Source of the DNA: Emydura subglobosa
Taxonomy: Eukaryota > Chordata > Testudines > Chelidae
Length of the DNA: 64,000 nucleotides
Reading direction: 5' to 3'
Assembly: GCA_007922225.1 (NCBI GenBank)
Contig: ML679956.1
Location: 21,082,689-21,146,688 of the forward strand
Part shown: positions 1 to 10,539 of the stretch, piece after piece
Layout: the number at the start of each line of letters is the position of its first letter
Numbering within the stretch: the first letter of the stretch is position 1
The notes under the pieces: generated by a model
Database searches by the model: none
What the model saw: only the letters and a program-made list of their open reading frames with translations
Told to the model about the DNA's origin: nothing
Program-made: the position numbers and the translations under genes

Positions 1-155
1 GTAACTCTTCACAGTCTGCTTTGGACTTAACTATCTGAGTAATTTTGTATCATCTGAAAATGTTGCCACTTCACTGTTTACCCCTTTTTCCAGATCATTT
101 ATGAATACGTTGAATGGTACAGGTCCCAGCTATACTGTTCAACATATTAATAAAT
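1..155 (-). mobile_element. CR1 LINE fragment (reverse-transcriptase region)
   Basis: The minus-strand complement matches the part of CR1 just after the reverse-transcriptase core. The typical block is cactgtttaccccttttt ccagatcatttatgaata, the antisense of the FADDT-region text found in other CR1 copies here. It is cut by the window edge on the left and stops about position 155, where a Harbinger remnant begins. Confidence 0.6.
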
Positions 156-162
156 TATCTGA

Positions 163-1035
163 AAAAAGGACACAGCAGGCAGCTACAACCACTGGGATAT
201 TTTTTTCAGTGCGGTCCAATCTCATAAGTGGTCCAATCTCAAATTCAGCCGTTATTCTGCATCTGCTGAGCCTGTAGTTGAAGTCCTCCTTGGTGCTGTC
301 GAGGTGGCTTGTTTACAGGCATTTGAGTAAAGGTAGGTCGGGTCCTCGGGATCACTATTGGCATTCCAACATTCCTAATGGTAATCCATTGGTCTGAACA
401 GTCAAAGATCCATGCACCTTCCTTGACCAGCCCACATTGATGCTAGTGAAGCATCCCTGGTGATCCACCAGCGGTTCATTACCACAGAAAAGTCTTGCAC
501 ATTTCCCAGAGTCACTGTCCTGCATAGCAGGAAGCCATTAATGACCCTGCATGCTTGCGTGACAGTGGTCCCTGTGGTGGATTTCCCAACCCCGTATTGA
601 TTCCTGACTGATCAGTAGCAATCTGGCATTGAAATTTTCCAGAGTGCAATCGCCACGCGCTCCTCCATTGTCATTGTGAATCTCATTTTGGTGTCCCTGT
701 GCTGGAGGGCTGAGACGAGCTCGGCACACACAGATCCAGGAATGTGCTCTTGCGCATTGAAAAGTTCTGCAGCCATGGCTAATCAGCCCAAACCTGCACG
801 GCAATGCGATCCCAGCCATCAGTGTTTGTTTCTTGGGCCCAGAACTGGAGCTCCACCATCTCCATGAGCACAACAAGCAACCTTAAATTATTTCTTTCTA
901 TGTCCCACAGCAATCTACCCTCCAAGGAATCATCGTGTCCCCCATGGCTCCTCTTGCACCTCTGCAAATACTGCAGGATCAGGTGCTTCTGCTCACAATG
1001 TTCATGACAATACTGCAGAGCTACAGCTCCATGCT
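163..1035 (-). pseudogene. Decayed PIF/Harbinger transposase (HARBI1-like)
   Basis: The minus strand, pieced across several frames, reads like the DDE nuclease of PIF/Harbinger transposons, a cut-and-paste transposase. From the N-terminal side there is RDTKMRFTMTMEERVAIALW followed by KISMPDCY at about 610-690. Then comes a region resembling the GVGKSTT segment, then NVGWS-KVHG near 420-450 corresponding to the family's GW.GkvHDaR block. Finally STKEDFNYRLSRCRIT at about 235-300 precedes the glutamate region, and VVAACCVLF near 180 matches the family's C-terminal aaCcvLHN motif. The aspartate expected in the HDaR block is not preserved, and stops and frameshifts break the frame repeatedly (longest piece about 110 codons). 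It cannot encode an active enzyme. Terminal repeats and target duplication were not identified. The identification rests on remembered family motifs. Confidence 0.75.
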
Positions 1036-1042
1036 TCTGTCA

Positions 1043-1945
1043 CAGAATCATAGAATATTAGGATTAGAAGGGACTTCAGGAACTCAAAGCAAGACCAACT
1101 CCTACTAAATCATCCCAGCCAGGGTTTTGTCAAGCTGGGCCTTAAAAACTTCTAAGGATGGAAACTCCACCACTTCTCTAGGTAACCCATTCCAGTGCTT
1201 CACCACCCTCCTAGTGAAAAAGTTTTTCCTAATATCCAACCTAGACCTTCCTCACTGCAACTTGAGACCATTGCTCCTTCTGCTGTCATCATCTGCCACT
1301 GAGAACAGGCTGGTTCCATCCTCCCTGAAACCCCCCTTCTGGTAGTTAAAGGCCACTATCAAATCCCCCCGCCCCTTCTCTTCTCCAAACTAAAAAAGCC
1401 TACTTCCCTCAATCTCACCTCATAAATCATGTGCTCCAGCCCCCTAATCATTTTTGTTGCCCTCCACTGGACTCTCTCCAATTTGTCCACATCCATCTTG
1501 TAGTGAGGAGCCTAAAACCAGACACAATACTCCAAATGTGGCTTTACCAGTGGCGAATAGAGGAGAATAATCACTTCCCTCGATCTGCTGGCAATGCTCC
1601 TACTAATGCAGCCTAATACGCTGCTAGCCTTCTTTGCAACAAGGGCACACTGTTGACTCATATCCAGCTTCTTTCCACTGTAACCCCCAGGTCCTTTTCT
1701 GCAGAACTGCTGCCTAGCAAGTTGGTCCCCAGTTTGTAGCAGTGCATGGGATTCTTCCGTCCTAAGTGCAAGATTCTGCACTTGTCTTTGCTGAACCTCA
1801 TGAGATTTCTTCTGGCCCAATCCTCCAATTTGTCTAGGCCACTCTGACTCCTATCCCTACCCTCCAGTGTGTCTACCACTCCCACCATTTAGTGTCATCT
1901 GCAAACTTGCTGAGGGTGCAATCCACTCCATCCTCTAGATCAGTA
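1043..1945 (-). mobile_element. CR1 LINE, 3' portion, 5'-truncated
   Basis: The minus-strand copy has its 3' terminus at about 1043, where the plus strand reads cagaatcatagaatattagg, the complement of the ATTCTATGATTCT tail typical of CR1. The reverse-transcriptase C-terminal domain is recognisable on the minus strand: [20 protein letters not shown] at about 1770-1850, and [20 protein letters not shown] then [19 protein letters not shown] near 1540-1670. The frame is broken between these pieces. It resembles the copy at 51929-53545 closely and probably belongs to the same subfamily. The 5' truncation near 1945 is normal for LINE insertion by incomplete reverse transcription. Confidence 0.9.
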
Positions 1946-3619
1946 ATGTCAAAACACATCAGACACCTGTCAACCCCAGGATCCTGCCTTCCAGTGAATC
2001 TATGATTAGTTAGCCCAGAAAATAAAAAAGATACTGAGAAAGTGCATCTCCATCATAATGACATCTCTGAGGCATCTTTCCAGGCTCTAGAGGAGTCAGC
2101 TGGATGTTTCCTATATCACACTCTGATCTTCAAAAGCAATACTGTAATGTGTGTATGTTAGATAGTCTGCTTTATCAGTACTCTACATGGAAAATATAAG
2201 TTGCTTAATGAAATTGATAGAACAGAATCTTAGAAAATGACATTCATTATAATGAACTTTTATATGACATTTAGGATCTGATCCTGCAGCCCTTACCTGC
2301 AGGCATTAGCATCCATCCCTTAATAAGTGCACAAAGGAGATACAGATGAATTAAGTTCATATAGTAAATAAATCTTGTGTTTGTAGAAACAAAACCTGCA
2401 AAAGTACATTTACTTACTTTTTCACATTAACACATTAAAGTAAGTTAAATAATAAATCTCTACATTGTCCTATTACAAGAAATATTAAAAGTTATTAGTG
2501 CCATTAGTAATTAATATTAGTAGCACATCAGATAAAAAGATTTTTTGCATGGTCTTAGTTTTATCATCTACCCAGCAGTATATGGGAATTTATTAATGTG
2601 CATTAAGCTCAAGTTAACTGTGAATGTGACAGTCATGGAATTAAACACAGACTTTGGGAAGTCAGCATTTGTCCCTTCTTAGAATAGCTTACTCTGATTC
2701 ATCTCTCTAGGTCACGCTTTTTAAAAACACAACTAATTTTATTTGATAGCTTGATTGGGTGTGAAATACAGTAAGTTCTGAGAGTATGCACAAAAATCAT
2801 ATAAAGATCTTTAGGTGGCAAATAAGGCTCAGGGGAGGTTGAAATATTGGCCTTGAGGAGAGTTAAGAAAGCACTTTGCGGGAAGAGTAAGCATCAGAGA
2901 GCTAGGTGCAGCCAAGTGATTACTGCAGAAGTGAGGGGAAGTGTCAAAGAGAGGCAAGAAATGTCAGTAAAGGAGTGAGAAGCAGTCAGGGTGGTAGAAG
3001 AGTATGACCATGAGTTCTCCCCGCATGCTCTCTTCCTCCCTCATGGTGTGGATCGATAGCGCAGTGGCTCTGTCTCTGTTTCTCTCTAGGCTTTCAGCTG
3101 ATAACCTAACCTCCAACATCCTCCCGGCTGGGGAGACTTAGTCCTCTGGCCTGAACACATATAAGTCTCTCCCCCCGCTCCCCCCCCCCCCGCTTTCCGG
3201 GGTACCCAAAGTCCAAAATAAACACAAAGAAACAAACTTTTCCCTTTCCTCAGGAAGGCCCTGACAGGCAGACATCTTCCACAGTCAGCCTTCTCTCTCA
3301 CAATGAACTCAAAATGAACTGCTCTCTGTCCCAGCCAGGCAGCAACTGAGCTGGGCTCTCCCGTTTTAGCTTCTCCCTTGAAGTCAAACACAGCTTCAGT
3401 TGTTGTGGGATGGGACTGCTTGGGCTTGCCACAGCCCGTTAATCTTTTCCTGGCCTGATGGATTTGTACACTGCATTGCAGGGAGCGTTAGGAAGAGTTG
3501 GATGGAGGTAAATCAGAGATGCCAGAAGCAGCACGGTATTGATAACTAATGGGTCAAATCTTGCAGTCCTTAGGCCAACTGAAGGTTGGAGCATGGAGAA
3601 TGGAGCAGCTGATATGGAA
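1946..3619. other. Unassigned intronic sequence
   Basis: No gene or confidently classified repeat. 2820-3500 is more GC-rich and purine/pyrimidine skewed, with a C-run near 3177-3190 and an aataaa at 3217. It may be an old repeat, but no ends or duplications are visible. Confidence 0.4.
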
Positions 3620-4670
3620 CTAAATTAATAAAGAATTAAAGGAGGGTAATGTAATTAATGCCAGTCAATGTGGGTTTATGGAAACATAGATTCTGACAAA
3701 CTAACTAGATATCTTTGTTTGATGAAATTACAAGTTTGGTTGATAAAGGTAACGGGGTTGATGGAATATACTTAGACTTCTCTAAGACATTTCACTTGGT
3801 ACCACACAAGATTTTGCTTTAAAAATTAGAATGATATAAAATTAATATGGCACATGTTAAATGGATTAAAAGTTGGCTAAATGATAGGTCTCAAAATTGT
3901 GAACAGGGTAAATTGCAATTGTAAATGGGGAATCATCACTGAATGGGTATGTTTCTATTGGGATCCCGCAGGGATTGATTCTTGGTCCTATGCTATTTAA
4001 CACTTTAATCAATGACCTGGGAGAAAGCAAGATCATCACTGATAAAATTTGCAGATGATAAAAATTAGGGGAATGATAAAAAGTGAAGAGGAAGGGTCAC
4101 TGATACAAAGAGATCTGGATCTCTTAATAAACGGGCACAAGCAAATAATATGTTTTAATATGGCTAAATGTAAATGTATACATCTAGGAACAAAGAATGT
4201 AGGCCATACTTACAGGAAGGAGAACTCTATCCTGGGAAGTAGTGACTCTGCAAAAATTTGGGAGTCGTGCTGAATATGAGTTTCCAGTATAATGCTGTGG
4301 CCAAAAGGGATAATGCAATCCTGGGATGCTTAAACATGAGAATCTCTAGCAGGAGTAGAAAGGTTATTTTACCTCTGTATTTTGCACTGGTGTGACTGCT
4401 GCTGGAATACTGCTTCCTGTTCTGGTGTCCACAATTCAAGAAGGATGTTGATAGATTGGAGAGGGTTCAGAGAAGAACCATGAGAATGATTAAAGGATTA
4501 GAAAACATGCCTAATAGTGATAGACTCAAGGAGCTCAATCTATCTAGCTCAAAGATAAAGTTAAGGGATGACTTGATTACAGTCTACAAGTATCTACCTC
4601 AGGAACAAATATTTGATAATGGGCTGTTCAGCCTAGCAGAGAAAGATATAACACGTTCTAGTGCTTGACT
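3620..4670 (+). mobile_element. CR1 LINE fragment (reverse transcriptase)
   Basis: A plus-strand CR1 relic. tcaatgtgggtttatgg (about 3665) corresponds to the QHGF motif. cttagacttctctaagac (about 3773) corresponds to LDFSK, the first catalytic aspartate block. ggatcccgcagggattg (about 3960) corresponds to GVPQG. tttgcagatgat (about 4048) is the FADD catalytic motif. The C-terminal domain follows to about 4670 (EFLDRLERVQRRTMRMIKGL-like text at 4440-4505). Many stops and frameshifts are present. It shares long stretches with 45330-46250, so both belong to one subfamily distinct from the 1043 and 51929 copies. The 3' UTR is missing. Confidence 0.88.
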
Positions 4671-5460
4671 TTGTAACCCAAATATCTTTCTTACAATGTA
4701 GTTTTGTGTGCTCCATTTTAAATAAATAAGACAAGACTTTTTTGGAAATCAACAGGACATAACTTTTCTCTGTGTGTTATGTCTTCATACACAAAGAAGA
4801 AAACAGATACTTTCATTGTAAAGGAAGACTTTATTTAAAATTGAGGATAACAAAACAAAAACAAAAACCACACAAACAAAAAAACCCAAACAAAATTAAA
4901 GTGTCCATAAGAAAGCACAGTGCATGTTTAAAGCTGCAATTCTGAGCCACTGTGTTTGCAGGCTTGGCAATGTTCTTAAAAACTTAAAAGGTGTAGTATA
5001 ATGAAAGCAAGGCCTGACTGTTTCAAGCTGCACAAACCTCTGTAAGACAGTTGAGTGCTTTGAGATCTACTGATGAATGGCGATTTATAAGAGCTAGGTA
5101 TTATTATCATCGCATAGCTCTACCAGTGTAGGAGTTCTTTGAAGTGCTGCACCCTAGATGTATCTAATTAGTCATAGAAACAAATGATAATAGTTTTGCA
5201 AACGGAAAATCTAATTAACATCCTGATATAACTATTACCAATCAAAATAAGTAAGAAAAAAGCACGAGGATATTGTGGAATATCATTTGATTTTACTTTA
5301 GACATTAAAGATTTTCTATTTTGTTAGCAGGAACACATCTTCCTTTACCAAGCACCTGCTATAATAAGAGGAAAAAGAGACAGAGAGAAGGATGAATCAA
5401 TAGCAAGAAAGCAGATACATAGGTCACATTTCTGTTCTAAAAATTCAGTTGGGAAAAAAT
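4671..5460. other. Unassigned, with an A-rich tract
   Basis: Contains an A/C-rich low-complexity stretch at 4850-4895 and the CORE-SINE-like tail listed separately. Nothing else was recognised. Confidence 0.4.
5041..5118 (+). repeat. CORE-SINE/MIR-like 3' fragment
   Basis: The text gtgctttgagatctactgat followed by gagctaggtattattat matches my memory of the 3' tail of an amniote MIR-like SINE family that ends in a TTA/ATT-rich run. Confidence 0.5.
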
Positions 5461-5970
5461 GTGTGAATATGGACATTGGGTCCATACCATATGCAGCAGA
5501 TTACCTGTAGCAAGGTAGGAAAGCAGTGAGAGAGTGAGACTGGAAGGAGGTCAGAAATAGGTACCCTCTTGAGGGGCACTCCATTTGATATCTCAGGAGG
5601 CATGCTAGCAGATTGCCCATGAGGAAATACAACCTACTATTGAAGACGCATATGAAAAGGTTGCAAAATACAGAAAAACCATGGTGCGATCCGCCCAGGC
5701 TTGAGCTGGACTTGAAAGCCTTTTAACACGTAGGGGACAGACCAAGAGTTATGAAGACTCAGGCAACTGGCAAATTCCTGGCACAACCTTCTATTACACT
5801 GAGGTGTTCCCAGAATTGTTCAAAACTCTCCAAGCTACATTGCTTGAGGGTTGAAGAGTGTCTGATGTGATTTTTTCCACTCACTGAGCAGCTTTTTGCA
5901 CTCTGTATCTGCAAGTTTTAATAAATCCCTTAGAGTTCAATATAAACCTCTGCGGTGTTTCTATTACAGA
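5461..5970 (+). repeat. Possible second LTR-like segment (weak)
   Basis: The segment starts with TG (tgtgaatatgg) and ends with CA (gtttctattaca), with an aataaa at 5921 about 50 bp before the end, a layout seen in LTRs. No target duplication or TATA box is convincing. It abuts the 5' remnant of the CR1 at 6070. Confidence 0.25.
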
Positions 5971-7036
5971 AGAGACTTGGAGAAATCACTGGGTTATTTT
6001 GCCTCTTGTTCCTTCTCAAACCAATGGTGCAAATACAAAGCAAAATGTATTTTGCCAGTTAGACAGGCAGAAATGTAGGGTCTCAATTCATGGGTCAGAA
6101 AATGGTATTAGGAGGAGAGATTTAGGCTTATTAAGAACAGGGGATCCTTTGGGGAAAGGAGGAGCCTGTACAGGAAGGATGGACTCCACCCTAAACCAAA
6201 ACAGAACCTGATTGCTGGCATGTAAAATTAAAAACGTTTGTAGAGGAGTTTTTAAACTAAGGGCTGGGGAAAAGCCAAGAGCTAAAAGTTTTGAATAGAC
6301 ACATCCCTTAGGGAAGGGGATACTCAATAGCCTAGTAAAGAGGAGAGGTCAGAGGTTGGTAAAGTGCAGGTAGGAACTGAAAAGAAACATCACATGAAGG
6401 CAGACGACTAAAAATTGACAAATTTTATAAGTGTTTGTACACAAATACAAGAAGTGTAAATTCTAAGATGGGTGAACTTGAGTGCCTGGTGTAGTAGAAA
6501 GTGAGAGGCTGAGACATAAGACCTAGTATAACAGGCCAAGTAAGAGGCCTGAGACCTAAGCTAAAGTAGCAGTCAAGCCCTGCTTTTCTGCTGTTAGCAG
6601 AAGTCAGGCTGTGAACCTTTGTGCAAGTTCACAGAAACTGGCAAGAACAGAGCTGCTATTGCAAAATCACACATTCCTGAAGAAGTACTAGGCACAGATC
6701 ACTCAGCAAGAACATTCCAAAAAAGTAGTACCAGAACATCTCAATACCAGGAATGGTACAAGCTAACTCCTCAAAGAAAACAAGGACACACTGCCGCCGC
6801 CGCCCCCCCCCCCCCGGTTAAGGTCAGGATGAAAATGTAATGGATAGAGATGTCTTAATCATATGATGTAGAGAGATATTTCAACTATGTGATGGATAAA
6901 GATGTTGTGACAAAGTGATGAATAAAGGTGTTTTGATCAAACCATCCTGTGCAAGGTGAAGAGTGGTATCTTACCGCATCAGAGGGTGTCAACTACACAC
7001 ATCAGAAGGGCAATACAGAACTTGTTTGTATCAGTG

Positions 7037-7043
7037 TATAAAA
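7037..7043 (+). promoter_or_regulatory. LTR TATA box
   Basis: TATAAAA inside the solo LTR, about 150 bp before its AATAAA signal, a normal spacing for an LTR promoter and R region. Whether it is still active is unknown. It points against KCNH8 transcription. Confidence 0.6.
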
Positions 7044-7188
7044 GACGGTCTCAGAGAAAGCGTCTTTGACTGGCTGAGTGAGGAAAGGACAGTCCCGCCA
7101 TTTACTGAGCTGGTCCATTGTCACGGGCATACCTGTTTTAAGTATACTTGTAGCAGCTATAGAGCACTTTTTAATGTGCCTCGTTGGC

Positions 7189-7194
7189 AATAAA
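7189..7194 (+). promoter_or_regulatory. LTR polyadenylation signal
   Basis: AATAAA in ggcaataaacctggtc, about 140 bp before the LTR 3' end, consistent with the R/U5 border shortly downstream. Confidence 0.55.
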
Positions 7195-9085
7195 CCTGGT
7201 CTGATGCCTTCATCACTGAAATAGATCTCTGGTCTTAATGGGTAATCCAATCGTGGTCTGCTGTATGGGCCATCTGCGCAGAGCTGGGACAGCATGCTCA
7301 CTGGGAGGAAACACATGCAGCCAACAACTGCAACACCTGGTATTAAATGAGGCTATTGATACAAGAGGCAACACAGAAACATGGTGGAATGATGATAATC
7401 AATGGGACACGGTAATACCATGGTACAAAATATATCAGAATGACAGAGTAGGTCATGCTGGTGTGGGAGTGGCATCACATTTGGAAAAAAAGCATAGAGT
7501 CTAATCTTAAATGAATCAAACAGTACGATAGAATCTCTATGGATAGAAATTCCTTGCTTAAATAATATGAATATAGCAGTAGGAATATAATACTGACCAC
7601 CTGACCAGGATGGTGACAGTGTCTGTGAAATGTTCAGGCAGATTAGAAAGGCTACAAAGGCAGAAAAACCAATAATAATGGGGGGTTTAACTAGTCCCAT
7701 ATTATCTGGGAACATGTCATCTCAGGATGGGATGCAGAAATAAAATTTCTAGACACCATTAATGATTGCTTTTTAGATCAGTTAGCTCTGGATCCTACAA
7801 GGGGAGAACCAATTCATGATTTAGTCCTAAGTGGCCCACGGGATCTGGTCTAAGAGGTGAATATAGCTGAAACACTCAGTAATAGTGATCACAATAAAGT
7901 TAAATTTAACTTCAAAGGGGGGGGGGTGGAGGAATACCAAATAAACCCACCACAGTAACATGTAACTTCAAAAAACAGAACTGCACAGAAAAGAGAAGGC
8001 TAGTTAAATGGCCGTTAAAAGAACAGTTACAGGGACGAAATGCCTGCAAGCTCCAACTAGATGTAGACCTCAAATTAAAAAAAATACAGTAACAAAAAAA
8101 AAATGCCACCATGACTAAATAACATAGCGCTGTTCAACATATTCATAAGTCATCTGGAAAAACAGTGAGGTTGCAAAGTTTGCAGATGATACAAAATTAC
8201 TCCAGATAGTTAAATCCAAACCTGACTGTGAAGAGTTACAAAGGGATCTCACAAAACTGGGTGACTGGGCAACAAAATAGCAGATGAAAGCTGATGAAAG
8301 ATATCTTGGAGTCATTGAGGATAGCTATGAGAAAACATCTGCTAAATGTGCAATGGCAGTCAAAAAAGCTAACAGAAAGTTAGGAACCATTAGGAAAGGG
8401 ATAGATAAGACGGAAAATGTCATAATGCCACTATGTAAATCCAAAGTACTCTCACACCTTCAATAAAGCATGCAGTTCTGGTTGCCCCATCTCAAAAAAG
8501 ATATATTAGAATCTGAAAAAGTAGAGAGAAGGACAACAAAAATAATTAGGGTACGGAATAGCTTTCATATGAGAGAGTAAAAAAAAAAACTTGGACTGTT
8601 CAGCTGGAAACCAGACAACTGAGGGGAGATCTGATAGAGGTTTATAAAATCATGACTGGTGTGGAGATAGTCAATAGGAAAGTGTTATTTACCCCTTCAC
8701 ATAACACTCGAATCTGGGGTTACCCAATGAAATTAATAGGCAGCAGGTTTAAAAGAAACATAAATACTTCTTCCCACACAATGTACAGTTAACCTGTGAA
8801 GACCAAAAGTATAACTGGGTTCCAAAAATAATTAGATAAGTTAATGGCGGATAGGTTCATCAGTGGCCATTAGTGAAGATGGCCAGGGATGCAGCCCCAT
8901 GCTCTGGGTGTCCCTAAACCTCTGAAGCTGGGACTGGATGACAGAGTATGGATCACTTGATAAATTTCCCTGTTCTATTCACTCCTTCTGAGGTATCTGG
9001 CACAAGCCACTGTTGGAAGACAGAATACTGGGCTAGATGGACATAGCTCGGACCCATTATGGCCATTCTTACATTCTTAATTCTT

Positions 9086-10088
9086 CATTCCAGTTTGTAC
9101 TGAGGATCTCTAGTACCTATCCAGCAATTGTTCCAGACATGGTACTCCCCCTGATGCTAACAGGAGCTGCTCTGCAGAATAAATATGCAAGTCATCTGCA
9201 TCGCACATCACACATGATTTCTGACTGTGATGCATGTCATCAAAGGCAGGGACTACATCCAGGTACTATGATTTCTTCTGCAAATAAAAATTGTTAGCAA
9301 CTAGATAAAAAGGCTGAACACTTTTCTTTAAGTTCTTTATAGCTCAACCCTTCTGCACTGGCGGTACTGACCTTTCTACTCTCAACTAAGCTTGAATGAT
9401 TCATCAAGCTCTGGAAAGCGAATTAACAACTTTGAAAATTTGCAGCGGGTGTATGTATAGACCACACTATATCTCACTAGAATTCTGCATTTTTGCTTTC
9501 AGAACATTTTCCCAAAATAAGATAGCTTTGATTAACATTATTCATCCAGGACCTCCCTACACAGAGCAGAAATCACAGGTGCCCCAAGTCTGTTAAAAAC
9601 GCATAGGCCTAGCTCAAAGAAAATGTAAAAGCAAAAATATATAAGGAGGCTTCAATTGTCTTCATTTCTTCCAAGTCCTATTTTACTTGTCTTGCATGCT
9701 TTCACTCATTTCACATTTCAGCATCCTAATTACTGATTATCCAGGTGACAGCAGTGCAGTAAAATAATTGCTTAAGAAACTGGTGGTGCAGCCTCATTAG
9801 TTGTCATCGAAATAGGGTAATTTTAAATGTAGATTCAGCCAGGGCCAAAAAGGCCGACATGGTTCAGATTTTGCCTACTGTAGTTTTAACCCTTAGACAA
9901 AAGGCCTTCTTCACAGCTAGGAAAAAGAATTTTCAGCTCTGAAAAATGCTTTTCATTAGTGCAAAACCTACAATTTTTTCACACCTAAGAGCAAAAAGTA
10001 GAATACGTGCTCATTTTACTTTTGGGATAAGCATTTTCATATACAATAGTGCTACAAATGAAGAAAAACATTTAGTGTAACGTATGAA
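9086..10088. other. Unassigned intronic sequence
   Basis: AT-rich, with no gene or classified repeat recognised. Confidence 0.4.
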
Positions 10089-10535
10089 ATAGAGCTGGTC
10101 CAAAATTGGAATTTCCAACCCATGGGAAATTCCGATGTTTCAACATGAGTTTTCATCTTGAATTGGGATGAAAAGTCAAACATCTATATATACTTTGCAG
10201 AATGGAAAGCTCCACAATTTTTTGATTTGTAAACGTAACAATTTAGCTTGGTTCAACACTGAACTCTGTAGTGGCTCATTGGACCTGTAATTCAGATGCT
10301 TCAGGCCTCTATTTTCCACTAGAGTCTGGGTTCCCTGGCTGGACTAGATCTCTGATGGCTCAATCATGGAACTTGAACTGTAACTCCCATGGTGGACCAG
10401 GGCTGCTCAAACAGTCACCCAAAATGAAACGTTTCAGCTGGTTCAACAAACTGAAATATTTTGATTCAGGACAACCGCTCACAATGGAATATTTCATTTC
10501 AATTTTCCCAATGGAAATTCAAAAAAATATTTTAT
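10089..10535. repeat. Candidate non-autonomous DNA repeat (agagctggtcc family)
   Basis: Begins agagctggtccaaaattgg, a start I associate with an abundant sauropsid MITE-like repeat. It contains short inverted pieces such as ggaatttcc/gggaaattcc at 10108-10134. It also has repeated aaatatttt/gaaattt motifs toward the end. The matching far terminus was not found, so the limits are approximate. The 156-codon open frame at 10271-10741 crosses it and has no recognisable protein features. Confidence 0.4.
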
Positions 10536-10539
10536 GGGT

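Larger units (their letters stand above)
6490..7335 (+). mobile_element. Solo LTR of an endogenous retrovirus-like element
   Basis: An 846-bp element starts TGTAGTAG and ends GCAACA, and is flanked on both sides by the 5-bp duplication CCTGG (6485-6489 and 7336-7340). That is the layout of a solo LTR left by recombination between two LTRs. Promoter-like TATAAAA lies at 7037-7043 and the polyadenylation signal AATAAA at 7189-7194, giving a plausible U3-R-U5 order on the plus strand. A GCC/poly-C tract lies at 6792-6815. The host site is inside the CR1 endonuclease frame, so the LTR inserted after that CR1 was already there. There is no coding sequence. The retroviral class was not determined; a 5-bp duplication is also compatible with other LTR retrotransposons. 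Confidence 0.85.
6070..9085 (+). mobile_element. CR1 LINE, long but internally deleted, split by a solo LTR
   Basis: A plus-strand CR1 in three pieces. 6070-6489 holds the ORF1/ORF2 junction (a GRMDSTLNQNRT-like block near 6176, then the ORF2 start around 6430-6485). 7341-7920 holds the APE-type endonuclease: ETWWNDDNQWDTVIPWYK at 7375-7425, and a degraded GDFN-like region near 7690. NDCFLDQLALDPT-like text follows at 7765-7800, then SDH at 7887. An internal deletion falls at about 7920-8130. The reverse-transcriptase C-terminus and 3' UTR run to 9085, with FADDTK at 8180. The 3' end reads tgggctagatggacatagct then attcttacattctta, a characteristic CR1 tail. The reading frame crosses the LTR cleanly: ELECLV before and LVLNEAID after it. 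Non-functional. Confidence 0.88.

Noticed and set aside
3086..3391. Possible minus-strand gene in the GC-rich block
   Set aside because: No motif, low-complexity glycine stretch from a C-run, likely repeat.
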